DNA of 64,000 nucleotides, taken from positions 62,001-126,000 of the forward strand of contig NZ_JNXT01000017.1 of NCBI RefSeq assembly GCF_000716675.1, given 5' to 3'. The translations under genes were made by a program, and so were the position numbers. How positions within the stretch are numbered: the stretch's first letter is position 1; the number at the start of each line of letters is the position of its first letter. The notes beneath the pieces are model-generated. The model was not told the origin of the DNA. It searched no databases and saw only the letters and a program-made list of their open reading frames with translations. Source of the DNA: Streptomyces alboflavus (GTDB lineage: Bacteria > Actinomycetota > Actinomycetes > Streptomycetales > Streptomycetaceae). Positions 16,493 through 25,168 of the stretch are shown one piece after another.

Positions 16493-17308
16493 TCAGTATC
16501 CGCCTGGGGTCGGTGCGTTCTGCGCCCGGTCGACAGGGACGTTGGCTCCTGAAATGCCCCGCGCCCGGTCCGACAACAGGAACGTCACAACCTCTGCGAC
16601 CTCGACTGGGGACACCAGCGAGCGAGCTGGGAACTCGTCGAGGAATCGCTCATACGCCGCCGGATCCTCCGTACGCATGCGATCCCATCTCTTCCCCGGA
16701 ATGAGCATCGAGCCAGGCGAGACAGCGTTCACCCGGATGTTGTCCGGGCCCAGCTCACGGGCCAGGGACGAGACAAGGTGGATCTGAGCCGCCTTTGCCG
16801 CTCCGTACTGTGCCTGGGGCCCTGGCTTCCATCCGGAGATCGACGCAATCACGACGACAGCACCGCCGCCTGCGGCCCGAAGGTGAGGAAGGGCCGCCGC
16901 AGTGAGACGTGCGGAGTGCCCGGCGTTCAGTTCCCAGGTGGTCGTCCAGTCCTGCGCAGTCGACTCCCCGAGGGAACGACCAGCCGCTCCCCCGGCGCAC
17001 GCCACCACGCCGTGCAAGCCCCCGCGCTCGGCCGCGGCGGCGTCGACGAAGCCCTCCAGGGCCTCCGAGTCCGTGACATCCAAGGAGCGGGTGAACAAGG
17101 CTGGCAGGCCGTCCTGCTGCACCGAGGCATTGAGGGCATCGAGCCGGTCCGCATTCCGTCCGCACGTGGAAACGATCGCGCCCTGGGCCAAGAGCAGGCG
17201 CACGACCTGTTCCCCCAACCCGCGAGAGCCGCCCGTCACCACCACATGCCGCCCCTCAAGGGGGCCTGGCACGGCTCGATTCCCTACAACCACATCTGCA
17301 TCCAGCAT
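16493..17308 (-). CDS. Short-chain dehydrogenase/reductase
   Basis: Classical SDR of about 271 residues. The cofactor loop is VVVTGGSRGLGEQ, the acidic/NNAG-like region is VVACAGGAAG, the catalytic Ser is in VIASISGWKPG, Tyr and Lys are in QYGAAKAA, and the C-terminal INVNAVSPGSMLIPG-like region is present. NADP is suggested by STCGRNADR. I start at the ATG after GGAGGG, giving MLDADVV; upstream in-frame ATGs would add a 23-residue tail. It oxidises or reduces an alcohol/ketone, possibly of the cluster product. It is transcribed alone, opposite to both flanking genes. Confidence 0.88.
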   Translation of the reverse strand: MLDADVVVGNRAVPGPLEGRHVVVTGGSRGLGEQVVRLLLAQGAIVSTCGRNADRLDALNASVQQDGLPALFTRSLDVTDSEALEGFVDAAAAERGGLHGVVACAGGAAGRSLGESTAQDWTTTWELNAGHSARLTAAALPHLRAAGGGAVVVIASISGWKPGPQAQYGAAKAAQIHLVSSLARELGPDNIRVNAVSPGSMLIPGKRWDRMRTEDPAAYERFLDEFPARSLVSPVEVAEVVTFLLSDRARGISGANVPVDRAQNAPTPGGY

Positions 17309-17565
17309 TACGCCCTCCATCCCCGTACAACCTATGCGCACGAGCGTGGCGGAATGCATCCCCAATGCCGACTTCATGGTTCCTAGAGTGCGCGGTTCGC
17401 TTTACCCCGTACCTCATGCGTGACATGGCGGGAGCCGCTCAGGCCGTCGCGATCAGCGCCAGCAGCCGTACCGGACGCCCACTCGGCTTCATACGGCGAC
17501 GAGGTGCCCCAGGCGAGGGTGAACCTCACTTGCCGTTGGCCCCCTCCACGAAAGGACCACGCGCC

Positions 17566-17658
17566 ATGGCCAGCTCCACAGCACCCGCACCGCCGGCCTC
17601 CACCGCTTCGGCCGCCGTTGTCCGCCGAGTCCTTAACGGACTCTGGCGGACGCTATGA
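17566..17658 (+). CDS. Possible 30-residue small protein or leader
   Basis: A short frame begins at an ATG with an AAAGGA site 11 bases upstream. It encodes an Ala/Thr/Ser-rich N-terminus and the tail VVRRVLNGLWRTL, and its stop lies ten bases before the GTG of the ATPase-fold gene. It could be a translational leader or a real micro-protein. I know no family for it, and chance is not excluded. Confidence 0.3.
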   Translation: MASSTAPAPPASTASAAVVRRVLNGLWRTL

Positions 17659-17668
17659 GGAGCCGCCC

Positions 17669-18157
17669 GTGGTCACCATCCAGGCCCTGGACACCATCAA
17701 CGAGGCAGCCGAGCGCCGGAAGATTCTGACGATGGTCGCGAACGACCGGGCACCGCGGGAGGCGCGCGCCTTCGCCCGCGAGGCGCTCACGGCCTGGGGT
17801 CTGGAAGACCTCCTGGACCGAACCGTGTTGATCGTCAGCGAACTCACCACCAACGCGCAGCGACATGGCCGCGCTCCCCAAGTGCCGGGCGAGTCCGAGA
17901 ACGAAGCTGTCGGCCGCCCCGACGAGCACATCACGCTGACCCTTACCGCTCTGGTCGATGTGGTGGGGATCGAGGTGGAGGACAACTCCCCACGGTCGCC
18001 CAAGCCGCGGGTCGCCCCGGTCGACTCGAGCGATGGACGCGGGTTACAGATCGTGACAGCCGAGGCCGACGCATGGAGGGCCTGCCTCAAGGCGGACGGC
18101 AGCGGGAAGCGGGTGGTGGCACTCGTACGGCGCCCCGCCGCAGACCCCACGTCGTAG
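17669..18157 (+). CDS. Bergerat-fold (HATPase_c_2) anti-sigma/regulatory ATPase
   Basis: A 162-residue histidine-kinase-like ATPase domain protein. The N-box is VSELTTNAQRHG, the weakened G1 box is VEDNSPRSPKPR, and the G2 region is DGRGLQIV. There is no phospho-acceptor domain. Streptomyces genomes carry many such stand-alone proteins, often beside Xre regulators, acting as anti-sigma or switch proteins. The GTG start lies seven bases after GAGGAG. It opens the long rightward operon and probably regulates it. Confidence 0.85.
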   Translation: MVTIQALDTINEAAERRKILTMVANDRAPREARAFAREALTAWGLEDLLDRTVLIVSELTTNAQRHGRAPQVPGESENEAVGRPDEHITLTLTALVDVVGIEVEDNSPRSPKPRVAPVDSSDGRGLQIVTAEADAWRACLKADGSGKRVVALVRRPAADPTS

Positions 18158-18205
18158 CGCTTGCTCGTCCCTTGCTCCGATCCGCCCGACCTGGAGGTGT
18201 TCGCC

Positions 18206-18925
18206 ATGCCCGTCCGGCACTCGCCCACCGCTTCGTTTGAAGCCCCGAGGGAGAAGATGGAAGCCGACGTCGACCCGCGCCATGTGTTGCTCCTCGACCT
18301 GGACGGCGTGCTCGTAGACACGCGGCCGGTCATGGAATCGGCGTGGAAGGCGGTGCAAGAGTCCCACGGCATCGACGTGCCGTTCGAGGAGTACGAAAGG
18401 CATCTGGGCCGACCTTTCAACGACATCATGGAACGGCTCGAACTCACCGACGTCGGCGGGATTCACGCGATCTACTCGCGGGCGTCGATGGCTGCCGCTC
18501 ACCTGGCAAGGCAGTTCGACGGCATCGCCGAGGTCCTCCACGCCTTCGTGGCCGCCGACTGGCGCCTCGGAATCGTGACGTCGAAGCCGCTGGACCGCGC
18601 GACGCCACTCCTTGCCCAGCTCGGGTGCCCGTTTGCCACGGTCCGCGTCCCCGGCGGACAAGGCCGGGGGAAGCCCGCGCCGGACCCGCTCCTACTCGCG
18701 CTTGTCGATCTCGGTGCCGACCCGGCCCACGGTACGTACGTGGGCGATATGGCGGTGGACCAGGAGGCCGCGCGCCGCGCCGGCGTCTCCTACATCCATG
18801 CAGGCTGGGGGTACGGATGCCCCGGCACGCCCACGCCCGAGATCGCGCAGTCCCCGAAGGATCTCCTCCGGCTCCTCGACGCGCGTCATCGCGACACCGC
18901 GTTCGTCGAGGGGAGCCTGCCGTGA
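18206..18925 (+). CDS. HAD-superfamily phosphatase (phosphoglycolate-phosphatase-like)
   Basis: All four HAD motifs are present: LLLDLDGVLVDT with the nucleophile Asp, LGIVTSKPL, the Lys of GRGKPAPDPLL, and TYVGDMAVDQEAA with the acidic Mg ligands. An alpha-helical cap lies between motifs I and II. About 239 residues from an ATG seven bases after GGAGGT. It would dephosphorylate a sugar phosphate or nucleotide intermediate. It overlaps the following gene by four bases (GTGA), so it belongs to the operon. Confidence 0.9.
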   Translation: MPVRHSPTASFEAPREKMEADVDPRHVLLLDLDGVLVDTRPVMESAWKAVQESHGIDVPFEEYERHLGRPFNDIMERLELTDVGGIHAIYSRASMAAAHLARQFDGIAEVLHAFVAADWRLGIVTSKPLDRATPLLAQLGCPFATVRVPGGQGRGKPAPDPLLLALVDLGADPAHGTYVGDMAVDQEAARRAGVSYIHAGWGYGCPGTPTPEIAQSPKDLLRLLDARHRDTAFVEGSLP

Positions 18926-20784
18926 CGGCCCAGCGGCGCAGCGCCCTTGGCATAGCCCGCACTGAGTCGGGTGGCGAGCCGTTATGGGCGCTGGTCGGCG
19001 AGGGCGCCCTCGCCCGACTGCATTCGGACAAGGTCACCACGGCCGAACTCGAGGCGCTGCCGCTCGACCAGCGCGAGGTGGACCGGCGCGTCGAACACCT
19101 GATGGCGAAGCTCGAAGCCTATTGCTCCCACAGCGTGACGACTCCGGAGGGCGCGGAATGGCTGTACGTCCAGCACGTTCCTGTCCGACGTCTGGTGACC
19201 CAGCTGGTGCGCAAGCTGCTGGCGTTGCACACATGGACGCCCTTCGCGCGATCGCCCGGTCCGCTGTCCCTCGCCCCGTACGAAGGGCTGATCGGGATCC
19301 GTGACAGCAGCTCGCGCGAGTACAGGGCGTACACCGTCACATGGTCCGGCGTCGCCTATGTGCTGGGTGCCCCAGCGCCGTACAACCCCACGCGATCAGC
19401 GCTGCTGCGGAAACACCTGGCTCGTACGCAAGCACCTGAGCCGGCGCTCGGCCCTTCTCCCTCGACGTTGCCCCGAGCCGATGTGGTGGGCCTTTCCTGG
19501 TCGTCGCGCCACGCGGGCACGCTGCTCCCGGTGTTGGAGAAACTGGCGCAGGACGGGCGGCGGAGCGTGCTGGTCGATCTCGCGACCGATCCGGCCGAGC
19601 GGTGCCCGGCCCCGGTGTCAAAGTCCGTCGTCGTTCATCCCGCGTCGCCTCGGCTCTTCGACCTCGACGGCGCATTCGACCAGCTGCCGCTCCAGAACAG
19701 TGCTTACGACGGCAGTCGTACGGTAGACGTGCACGATCATGCTGTTCGACTGGACCGGTTGGCCCACCTTGCCGCCGGCCTTGTGCAGGTCGGTGGGGGG
19801 TGTACTCAGCCGTCCTGGCGCTCCGTGGTGCGAGTGGAGACGTGGCTGAAGGACGTGCTCACGGCAGCCCGTCCGCACACGGTGGTGGTCAGCAACGACA
19901 CCAGCCCGCTCGGCGCGCTCGCCGTTCACATGTCCGAGCGCCACGGGATCAACACGGTGCACCTGCAACACGGTGCGTGGGCCGAGGACACGGTGGCGTG
20001 GCCCGCCCTGCACAGCCGCCACATCGTGGTCATGGGTGAGCGTGATGTCGCGATGGCGAAAGCCTGGGTGCGACACCCCGAGGCCGAGATCCATGTGCTG
20101 GGCCAGCCTCGCTTCGACGCCCTGACCAGCCTGGGCCGTGAGGCCCAACGACGCTACATGCGGAAGCTGCTGAGCACAGGCAAAGGTCGTAGACCTGACC
20201 GCATCGCGGTTTGGGCATGCCAGCCCTTCGGACCTGAACGGCTCCGCGCCCACGCCGACCTCATTCTGGACGGGCTGTGGCGAGCCGACGGGAGTTGGGG
20301 GCTGATCGTCGCTCCGCATCCGGCACAGAGCATGGATACCTTCGACCGCCTGCTTGAGCGAGACGGCGAACCGCTGGCCGCCGTGGCTGACCCCCGAGTG
20401 GGAGCACGCGGCTGTCTCGCCGGCGCCGACGTCGTCGCGAGCGCCTACTCCACGTGCGGCATCGAAGCCGCGCTCTTGAACATTCCCGTTCTCGAAGTGG
20501 GCCGTCCCGGCGAGCGCACGCTGGGGCTCGCCGACCACGGACTCGCTCGCCGGTGCACCAGCGCCGACGAAGTCGCCGATGCACTGGCTGCGTTACGCGG
20601 CCCGCGCCCGCGAACTGTGCACGCGGCAGCAGATGCCGTGTGCCGCTGGCGTGGAGACAGTACAGCCGAGATCGCGCGCCTGATCCTCGACCGTGCCGAC
20701 GCTGCGCGTCCCACCCCCGACCACCACGATGCCCCCGGCGCCGAATCCGGGCTGCCGCAGGGCGAGGGAGCCTCTGCCCAATGA
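18922..20784 (+). CDS. Putative GT-B-fold glycosyl/glycerophosphotransferase
   Basis: A 620-residue protein starting at a GTG that overlaps the HAD stop. The C-terminal half resembles GT-B enzymes of the CDP-glycerol transferase or UDP-GlcNAc-epimerase type. It has VHLQHGAWAED, VLGQPRFDAL, LIVAPHPAQSMDTF, and the donor-site stretch CLAGADVVASAYSTCGIEAALL followed by NIPVLEVGRPG. The N-terminal 300 residues are not recognisable. It would transfer a sugar or phospho-alcohol to the pathway intermediate, or act as a hydrolysing epimerase. No membrane segments are seen. Confidence 0.6.
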   Translation: MTAQRRSALGIARTESGGEPLWALVGEGALARLHSDKVTTAELEALPLDQREVDRRVEHLMAKLEAYCSHSVTTPEGAEWLYVQHVPVRRLVTQLVRKLLALHTWTPFARSPGPLSLAPYEGLIGIRDSSSREYRAYTVTWSGVAYVLGAPAPYNPTRSALLRKHLARTQAPEPALGPSPSTLPRADVVGLSWSSRHAGTLLPVLEKLAQDGRRSVLVDLATDPAERCPAPVSKSVVVHPASPRLFDLDGAFDQLPLQNSAYDGSRTVDVHDHAVRLDRLAHLAAGLVQVGGGCTQPSWRSVVRVETWLKDVLTAARPHTVVVSNDTSPLGALAVHMSERHGINTVHLQHGAWAEDTVAWPALHSRHIVVMGERDVAMAKAWVRHPEAEIHVLGQPRFDALTSLGREAQRRYMRKLLSTGKGRRPDRIAVWACQPFGPERLRAHADLILDGLWRADGSWGLIVAPHPAQSMDTFDRLLERDGEPLAAVADPRVGARGCLAGADVVASAYSTCGIEAALLNIPVLEVGRPGERTLGLADHGLARRCTSADEVADALAALRGPRPRTVHAAADAVCRWRGDSTAEIARLILDRADAARPTPDHHDAPGAESGLPQGEGASAQ

Positions 20785-21737
20785 CGAATCTGACTGCCGA
20801 CAGCGTCGCCGAACTCTTCGTCGGCGCCGTGTCCCTGGCCAAGAACGGGGAGAAAGTGAGCCCCCGCGGCATGGAGACCCGGGAGGTGCTCGATGTCCAT
20901 ATGCGGCTCACTCAACCGCGGGCTCGACTGCTGTACGCACCGCCCTCGCGAGTGATCAATCCCGCGTTCGCGGTAGCTGAGACTGTCTGGCACCTCTCGG
21001 GCTCCGACGCTCCGTGGATCTTCGACTACAACGCACAGCTGCGGAAATTCGCCGATGACGGAGTCCTGCGCGGCGCGTACGGACCGCGGATGCGGAACTG
21101 GGCGGGGAAGGTGGACCAGCTGCACCGCGTCGTCGAGATCCTCAAGGAGGACCCCGACTCGCGCAGGGCACTGATCCAGCTCTACGACCCTGCCCAGGAC
21201 GCCGCCGGCCACAAGGACGTGCCGTGCACGCTCGGTTTCCGCTTCCACCTGCGCGGTGGTCGCCTGCACATGTCGACCACCATGCGTGGCCAGGACGTGT
21301 GGATCGGGATGCCGTACGACCTGTTCTTCTACACGACCCTGCACGAGCTGGTCGCCGGTTGGCTCGACGCGGAAGTTGGTGAGTACCACCACCACGTCGG
21401 CTCTCTCCACATCTACGACCGCCACCTCGACGACGCCGACGGACTCCTCGAAGTCACCGCCAGCGCCGTGATGCCCGAACTCACCACGAAGTGGGAGGGC
21501 TTCGGCGACCTTCTCGACCAGGTAGAGGCCCGCGATGTGACCGGCCACCCGGGTTGGGACGCCATGGCCGCGACGATGCGCAGCTACCGGCTGTGGAAGG
21601 ACGGACTGCACGAGCAGGCGTGGCGGGTGGCGGACACGATCAACGGACCGCTCGGCCAGGCCCTGGTCGGCTGGTACGGCGAACTGGACCGTCGCGCGAA
21701 GGCGTCGGCACGCCGCGTCGAGGCGGCAGCGAGGTGA
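20781..21737 (+). CDS. Thymidylate-synthase-fold (d)CMP 5-hydroxymethylase-like enzyme
   Basis: A 318-residue member of the thymidylate synthase family. The catalytic Cys149 is in DVPCTLGFRF, the phosphate-binding Arg region in TMRGQDVWIG, and GMPYDLFFYTTLHEL aligns with the PFNI segment of thymidylate synthase. Asp180 replaces the Asn that recognises uracil. The same Asn-to-Asp change marks dCMP hydroxymethylase and the CMP hydroxymethylase of mildiomycin synthesis, so a cytosine nucleotide substrate is likely. The reaction would use methylene-tetrahydrofolate to install 5-CH2OH. It is coupled to both neighbours by ATGA/GTGA overlaps. Confidence 0.85.
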   Translation: MTNLTADSVAELFVGAVSLAKNGEKVSPRGMETREVLDVHMRLTQPRARLLYAPPSRVINPAFAVAETVWHLSGSDAPWIFDYNAQLRKFADDGVLRGAYGPRMRNWAGKVDQLHRVVEILKEDPDSRRALIQLYDPAQDAAGHKDVPCTLGFRFHLRGGRLHMSTTMRGQDVWIGMPYDLFFYTTLHELVAGWLDAEVGEYHHHVGSLHIYDRHLDDADGLLEVTASAVMPELTTKWEGFGDLLDQVEARDVTGHPGWDAMAATMRSYRLWKDGLHEQAWRVADTINGPLGQALVGWYGELDRRAKASARRVEAAAR

Positions 21738-23464
21738 CCGCCGCCGTGGACCACGTGCCGTCCGTCATCCTCGGGCTTTGCTCCTTCACGCATGACTCGG
21801 CAGCTGCGCTCTTGGTCGACGGGGAGCTGATCGGCTTTGTCGAAGAGGAGCGTCTCTCCCAGGAGAAGCACACGCGACAGTACCCGCGCCGGGCAGTCGA
21901 GTGGCTGCTGGGCGAGGCCGGACTCGTGCCCGACGACGTGGACGCCGTCGCATACAACTTCCAACCTGCCCGCTACCTCGTCGAGTCCCCCGCCTCCCTG
22001 CGCCTGGCGTTCTCAGCAGCGACCCGCAGCCGGGCTGTGCCAAGGGCCGTGGGCTTCGCGAAGGTTGCCCTGCGAACCCAACGACGGCTCCAGTCCCTCA
22101 AACGGCGCTTTCCCGGCGCCCGTATCTCTCCCGTCCTTCATCACCGATCGCACCAACTCGCGGCCTTCGCGGCCTCTGGCTGGGACGACGCCGCGGTGCT
22201 GATCGTCGACAGTCTGGGCGAGCGACAGACCACGACCATCGCCGACGGCCGCTGTGCGAGCCGTCCGGCCGTCCGGACCGTGGAGGCGATCCACGACCCG
22301 GCCTCGTTGGGTTACGTGTACGGAGCGATCACCGAGCACCTGGGCTGGGGCCGCGGCGACGAAGAGGGCACCGTGATGGCCCTCGCCGCGCTCGGTGACC
22401 CGGCCCGCTTCCGCCACTTGTTCGCCCGAGCCGTTCGGACCACCGCCACCGGCTTCGTTCTGGACCCGGGCTACTTCCTGCCGCGCGTTCTTTCCTCGGG
22501 ATATCCACGGACCTCGCGGCGCTTCATTGAAGAGACCTGCGGCGAGCGCCATCCGAGCGAGTCCCTCCAGGACGTCCACCGTGACCTGGCGGCGGCCCTG
22601 CAGGAGCGCACTGAGCAGGTGATGCTGCACCTGGCACGGCGGGCCCGGTTGGTTACCGGCTCACGGCGCCTATGTCTCGGCGGTGGTGTGGCGACGAACT
22701 GCGTGAGCGTCGGCAGGATCATCGAGGCCGGCATCTTCGACGACGTCTTCGTACCGCCCGCGCCGGGCGACGCCGGAACCGCCATCGGGGCCGCCGTCGC
22801 TCTGCACACCGACAGCGGCAGCAGGCGACCGGTGTCCGGTGTGGCCCGCGCCTGCTACCTCGGCCCGTCCTACCCGGAGCCGACCCTCGATCTCACGCCA
22901 TGGCCGGGCCTCCAACAGAAGGTCCTGGGGATCGAGGTCGCGGAGTTTCTCGCCGACCAGCTGGCCCACGGAATGATCGTCGGCCTGTTCCAGGGCCGCG
23001 TGGAAACCGGCCCTCGTGCGCTGGGCAACCGCTCGATCCTGGCGTCTCCTCTAGAGGCCGGAGTCGTCGAGAGGCTCAACGCCACCGTGAAGTTCCGTGA
23101 GCCCTTCCGGCCCTTCGCCCCCATGGTCCTCGCGGACCAGGCGAAGGAGTTCTTCACCCTCGGCCAGGAGGCGCCGTACATGTCCATGGCCTCGGGGGTG
23201 ACAGACAAGGCACGCCAGCACATCCCCTCCATCGTCCACGCCAACGGCACCTCACGCCTGCAGACCGTCACCGCGCACCAGAACCCCTTCATGCACGAGG
23301 TCCTGCGGGCGTTCGCACGCCGGACCGGAGTCCCCGTCCTGATCAACACCTCGCTCAACATCAAGGGCAAGCCCATCTGCGGGACCCCGGAGATGGCCCT
23401 GAACTGCCTCGCCGGCTCGGGACTCGACGCCCTTCTACTGGAAGGCCGGTGGATCACCAAATGA
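21734..23464 (+). CDS. TobZ/NodU-type O-carbamoyltransferase
   Basis: A 576-residue carbamoyltransferase. The N-terminal Kae1-like domain shows HDSAAALLVDGELIGFVEEE, the histidine-rich HHRSHQLAAFAASG metal region and LCLGGGVATNC. The C-terminal domain has VGLFQGRVETGPRALGNRS, FRPFAPMVL and PVLINTSLNIKGKP. The family makes carbamoyl-adenylate from carbamoyl phosphate and transfers the carbamoyl group to a hydroxyl. The freshly made 5-hydroxymethyl group or a sugar hydroxyl are the obvious acceptors here. The GTG start overlaps the hydroxymethylase stop. Confidence 0.93.
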   Translation: MTAAVDHVPSVILGLCSFTHDSAAALLVDGELIGFVEEERLSQEKHTRQYPRRAVEWLLGEAGLVPDDVDAVAYNFQPARYLVESPASLRLAFSAATRSRAVPRAVGFAKVALRTQRRLQSLKRRFPGARISPVLHHRSHQLAAFAASGWDDAAVLIVDSLGERQTTTIADGRCASRPAVRTVEAIHDPASLGYVYGAITEHLGWGRGDEEGTVMALAALGDPARFRHLFARAVRTTATGFVLDPGYFLPRVLSSGYPRTSRRFIEETCGERHPSESLQDVHRDLAAALQERTEQVMLHLARRARLVTGSRRLCLGGGVATNCVSVGRIIEAGIFDDVFVPPAPGDAGTAIGAAVALHTDSGSRRPVSGVARACYLGPSYPEPTLDLTPWPGLQQKVLGIEVAEFLADQLAHGMIVGLFQGRVETGPRALGNRSILASPLEAGVVERLNATVKFREPFRPFAPMVLADQAKEFFTLGQEAPYMSMASGVTDKARQHIPSIVHANGTSRLQTVTAHQNPFMHEVLRAFARRTGVPVLINTSLNIKGKPICGTPEMALNCLAGSGLDALLLEGRWITK

Positions 23465-24528
23465 AGATCGGTTACAGCTTCTGGGGCTTCCTCGGCAACG
23501 GCATCACAGATACCCCAGACGGAGGCCGCAGCCACCGGCGTCCGTTGATTGACGCTCTCCACGACCGAGGCCACGAGATCGTCTTCCTGCAGGCAAACCG
23601 CGACCTGCTCGAAGCGGGCGACAACCTCGGCGGTGCCTACACCTTCGACAGCGGCATACCGGACATCGACGTCCTGTTCCTCGAATGGCGCTGGCCGATC
23701 GACGGTCGCAACACCACTCAATGCGGCACCCCGGGCCACACGTGCGACCTTCATCGACAGGCCGAACTCATCAAGCGATACTCCGTTGCGTGCGGCACGC
23801 CCATGGTGATCTGGGACAAAGACCGGCAGCTGCGGCCGGACAGTCCCTGGCGTCGCGCTCCGCGGGTGGCCATCTGCGAGGCTGCCCTCGAACCCACCCC
23901 CGGCGCGTACCCGTTGCTCTTCCCGGTCGCGGACCGACTGCTGGCCCAGGCGGATCCGAGCGTGCTCGCCCAGCAGCCGCGCGAGATCACGCTCGGCTAC
24001 GTCGGGAACCAGTACGTCGGTAATCGGCAGGACCGTGACGAGCACTTCGACCGCTACTTCTCACCGGCCGCCTCCTGCTTCGATCACCAAGTTGGCGGCA
24101 AGTGGACTGACACCAGCCGTTGGCCCCACGTCTCCTTCCTCGGCCGGATCCCCTTCGAGGAGGCACACCGGCTCTACAGCGGAGCAATAGCTACGGTCCT
24201 TCTCCTGCCGAAGCGATACGCCGAGGTCGGCCAGATGACCCAGAGGATCTTCGAGGCCGTGCTCGCCGGGTGCCTGCCGCTGGCCCCCGCCGACATCCGC
24301 CAGGTCGAACGGTTCGTGCCCGAAGCCCTGGTGGTGAGGTCCGGCAGCCATGTGATCCACCAGCTCAACCGACTTCGTGCCATCGCAGGCACTCGGCAGC
24401 ATGTGGACCTGATCGCAGATTGCCTTGATCGTCTGAGCTTGTTCCGTCTCAGTCGGCAGGTCGACGCCCTGGAGGCCGTCCTCGACACCATCACGGGGGC
24501 AACCTCGCGTCAGCAAGGAGCGGCCTGA
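23461..24528 (+). CDS. Glycosyltransferase-like protein
   Basis: A 355-residue protein, probably of GT-B type. SFWGFLGNGITDTPDGG and RPLIDALHDRGHEIVFLQ resemble the N-terminal acceptor half. ITLGYVGNQYVGN, VSFLGRIPFEEAHRLYSGA and QRIFEAVLAGCLPLAP resemble the C-terminal donor half of family-1/4 enzymes. The sugar donor cannot be told. The start ATG overlaps the carbamoyltransferase stop, so carbamoylation and glycosylation are co-expressed. A 96-base gap follows before the next gene. Confidence 0.65.
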   Translation: MKIGYSFWGFLGNGITDTPDGGRSHRRPLIDALHDRGHEIVFLQANRDLLEAGDNLGGAYTFDSGIPDIDVLFLEWRWPIDGRNTTQCGTPGHTCDLHRQAELIKRYSVACGTPMVIWDKDRQLRPDSPWRRAPRVAICEAALEPTPGAYPLLFPVADRLLAQADPSVLAQQPREITLGYVGNQYVGNRQDRDEHFDRYFSPAASCFDHQVGGKWTDTSRWPHVSFLGRIPFEEAHRLYSGAIATVLLLPKRYAEVGQMTQRIFEAVLAGCLPLAPADIRQVERFVPEALVVRSGSHVIHQLNRLRAIAGTRQHVDLIADCLDRLSLFRLSRQVDALEAVLDTITGATSRQQGAA

Positions 24529-24624
24529 TGCAGCTGGTCCTCCGGGGCTCCACGCCTGGATCATCCGTACGTGTTCTGTCGGCCGTGCCGTCCGGACACC
24601 CGAGCACCCCTAGGGTGGAGCACC

Positions 24625-25137
24625 ATGAAGAAGGTCGCCATCGTCGGCTGCGGAGGCAGCGGCAAGTCGTACCTGGCCCGCGAGCTGGGAAAGGTGCTGG
24701 ACGCCCCGGTCACGCATCTGGACGCCGCGTTCTACGACGACGAGTGGAACGAGCTGCCGATGGACAAGTTCGCCGAGGTACAGCGCGAGCTGGTCGCGCA
24801 GCCGAAGTGGGTGATCGACGGCAACTACAACTCAACGCTGCAGATTCGGCTCGAAGCCTGCGACACCATCGTCCTCATGGACGTCTCGACGCCAGCCGCT
24901 CTGTACGGGATCTTCTCCCGCCAGATCCGCCACGGAGCCGGGCACAAGGGCAACGGCGTGCACAACCGCATCCACTGGGGCGTGATCAAGTACGTCGCGA
25001 CGTACCGCCGCAAGATGCGCCCCCGCGTCATGGCCAAGATCGAGCAGTTCGCCGCGGGGCACGCCGATGTGGTGTTGCTGACCGGGCGACGTCAGACCCG
25101 GCGCTGGTTGCAGCGGGTGGCCACCGAGCAGCGCTGA
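24625..25137 (+). CDS. Small P-loop kinase (adenylate-kinase/topology-modulation-like)
   Basis: A 170-residue P-loop protein. Walker A is GCGGSGKSYLAREL, THLDAAFYDDEWNELP is the substrate region, WVIDGNYNSTL a Walker-B-like core segment, and RHGAGHKGNGVHNRI a basic LID-like stretch. It belongs to the group annotated as adenylate-kinase-like or DNA topology modulation proteins, many of which phosphorylate small molecules. A GGAG ribosome site precedes the ATG. It probably phosphorylates a pathway intermediate. Confidence 0.78.
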   Translation: MKKVAIVGCGGSGKSYLARELGKVLDAPVTHLDAAFYDDEWNELPMDKFAEVQRELVAQPKWVIDGNYNSTLQIRLEACDTIVLMDVSTPAALYGIFSRQIRHGAGHKGNGVHNRIHWGVIKYVATYRRKMRPRVMAKIEQFAAGHADVVLLTGRRQTRRWLQRVATEQR

Positions 25138-25168
25138 CGAGCCGGCGCGCCCGAGAAGGGTGCGCGGC

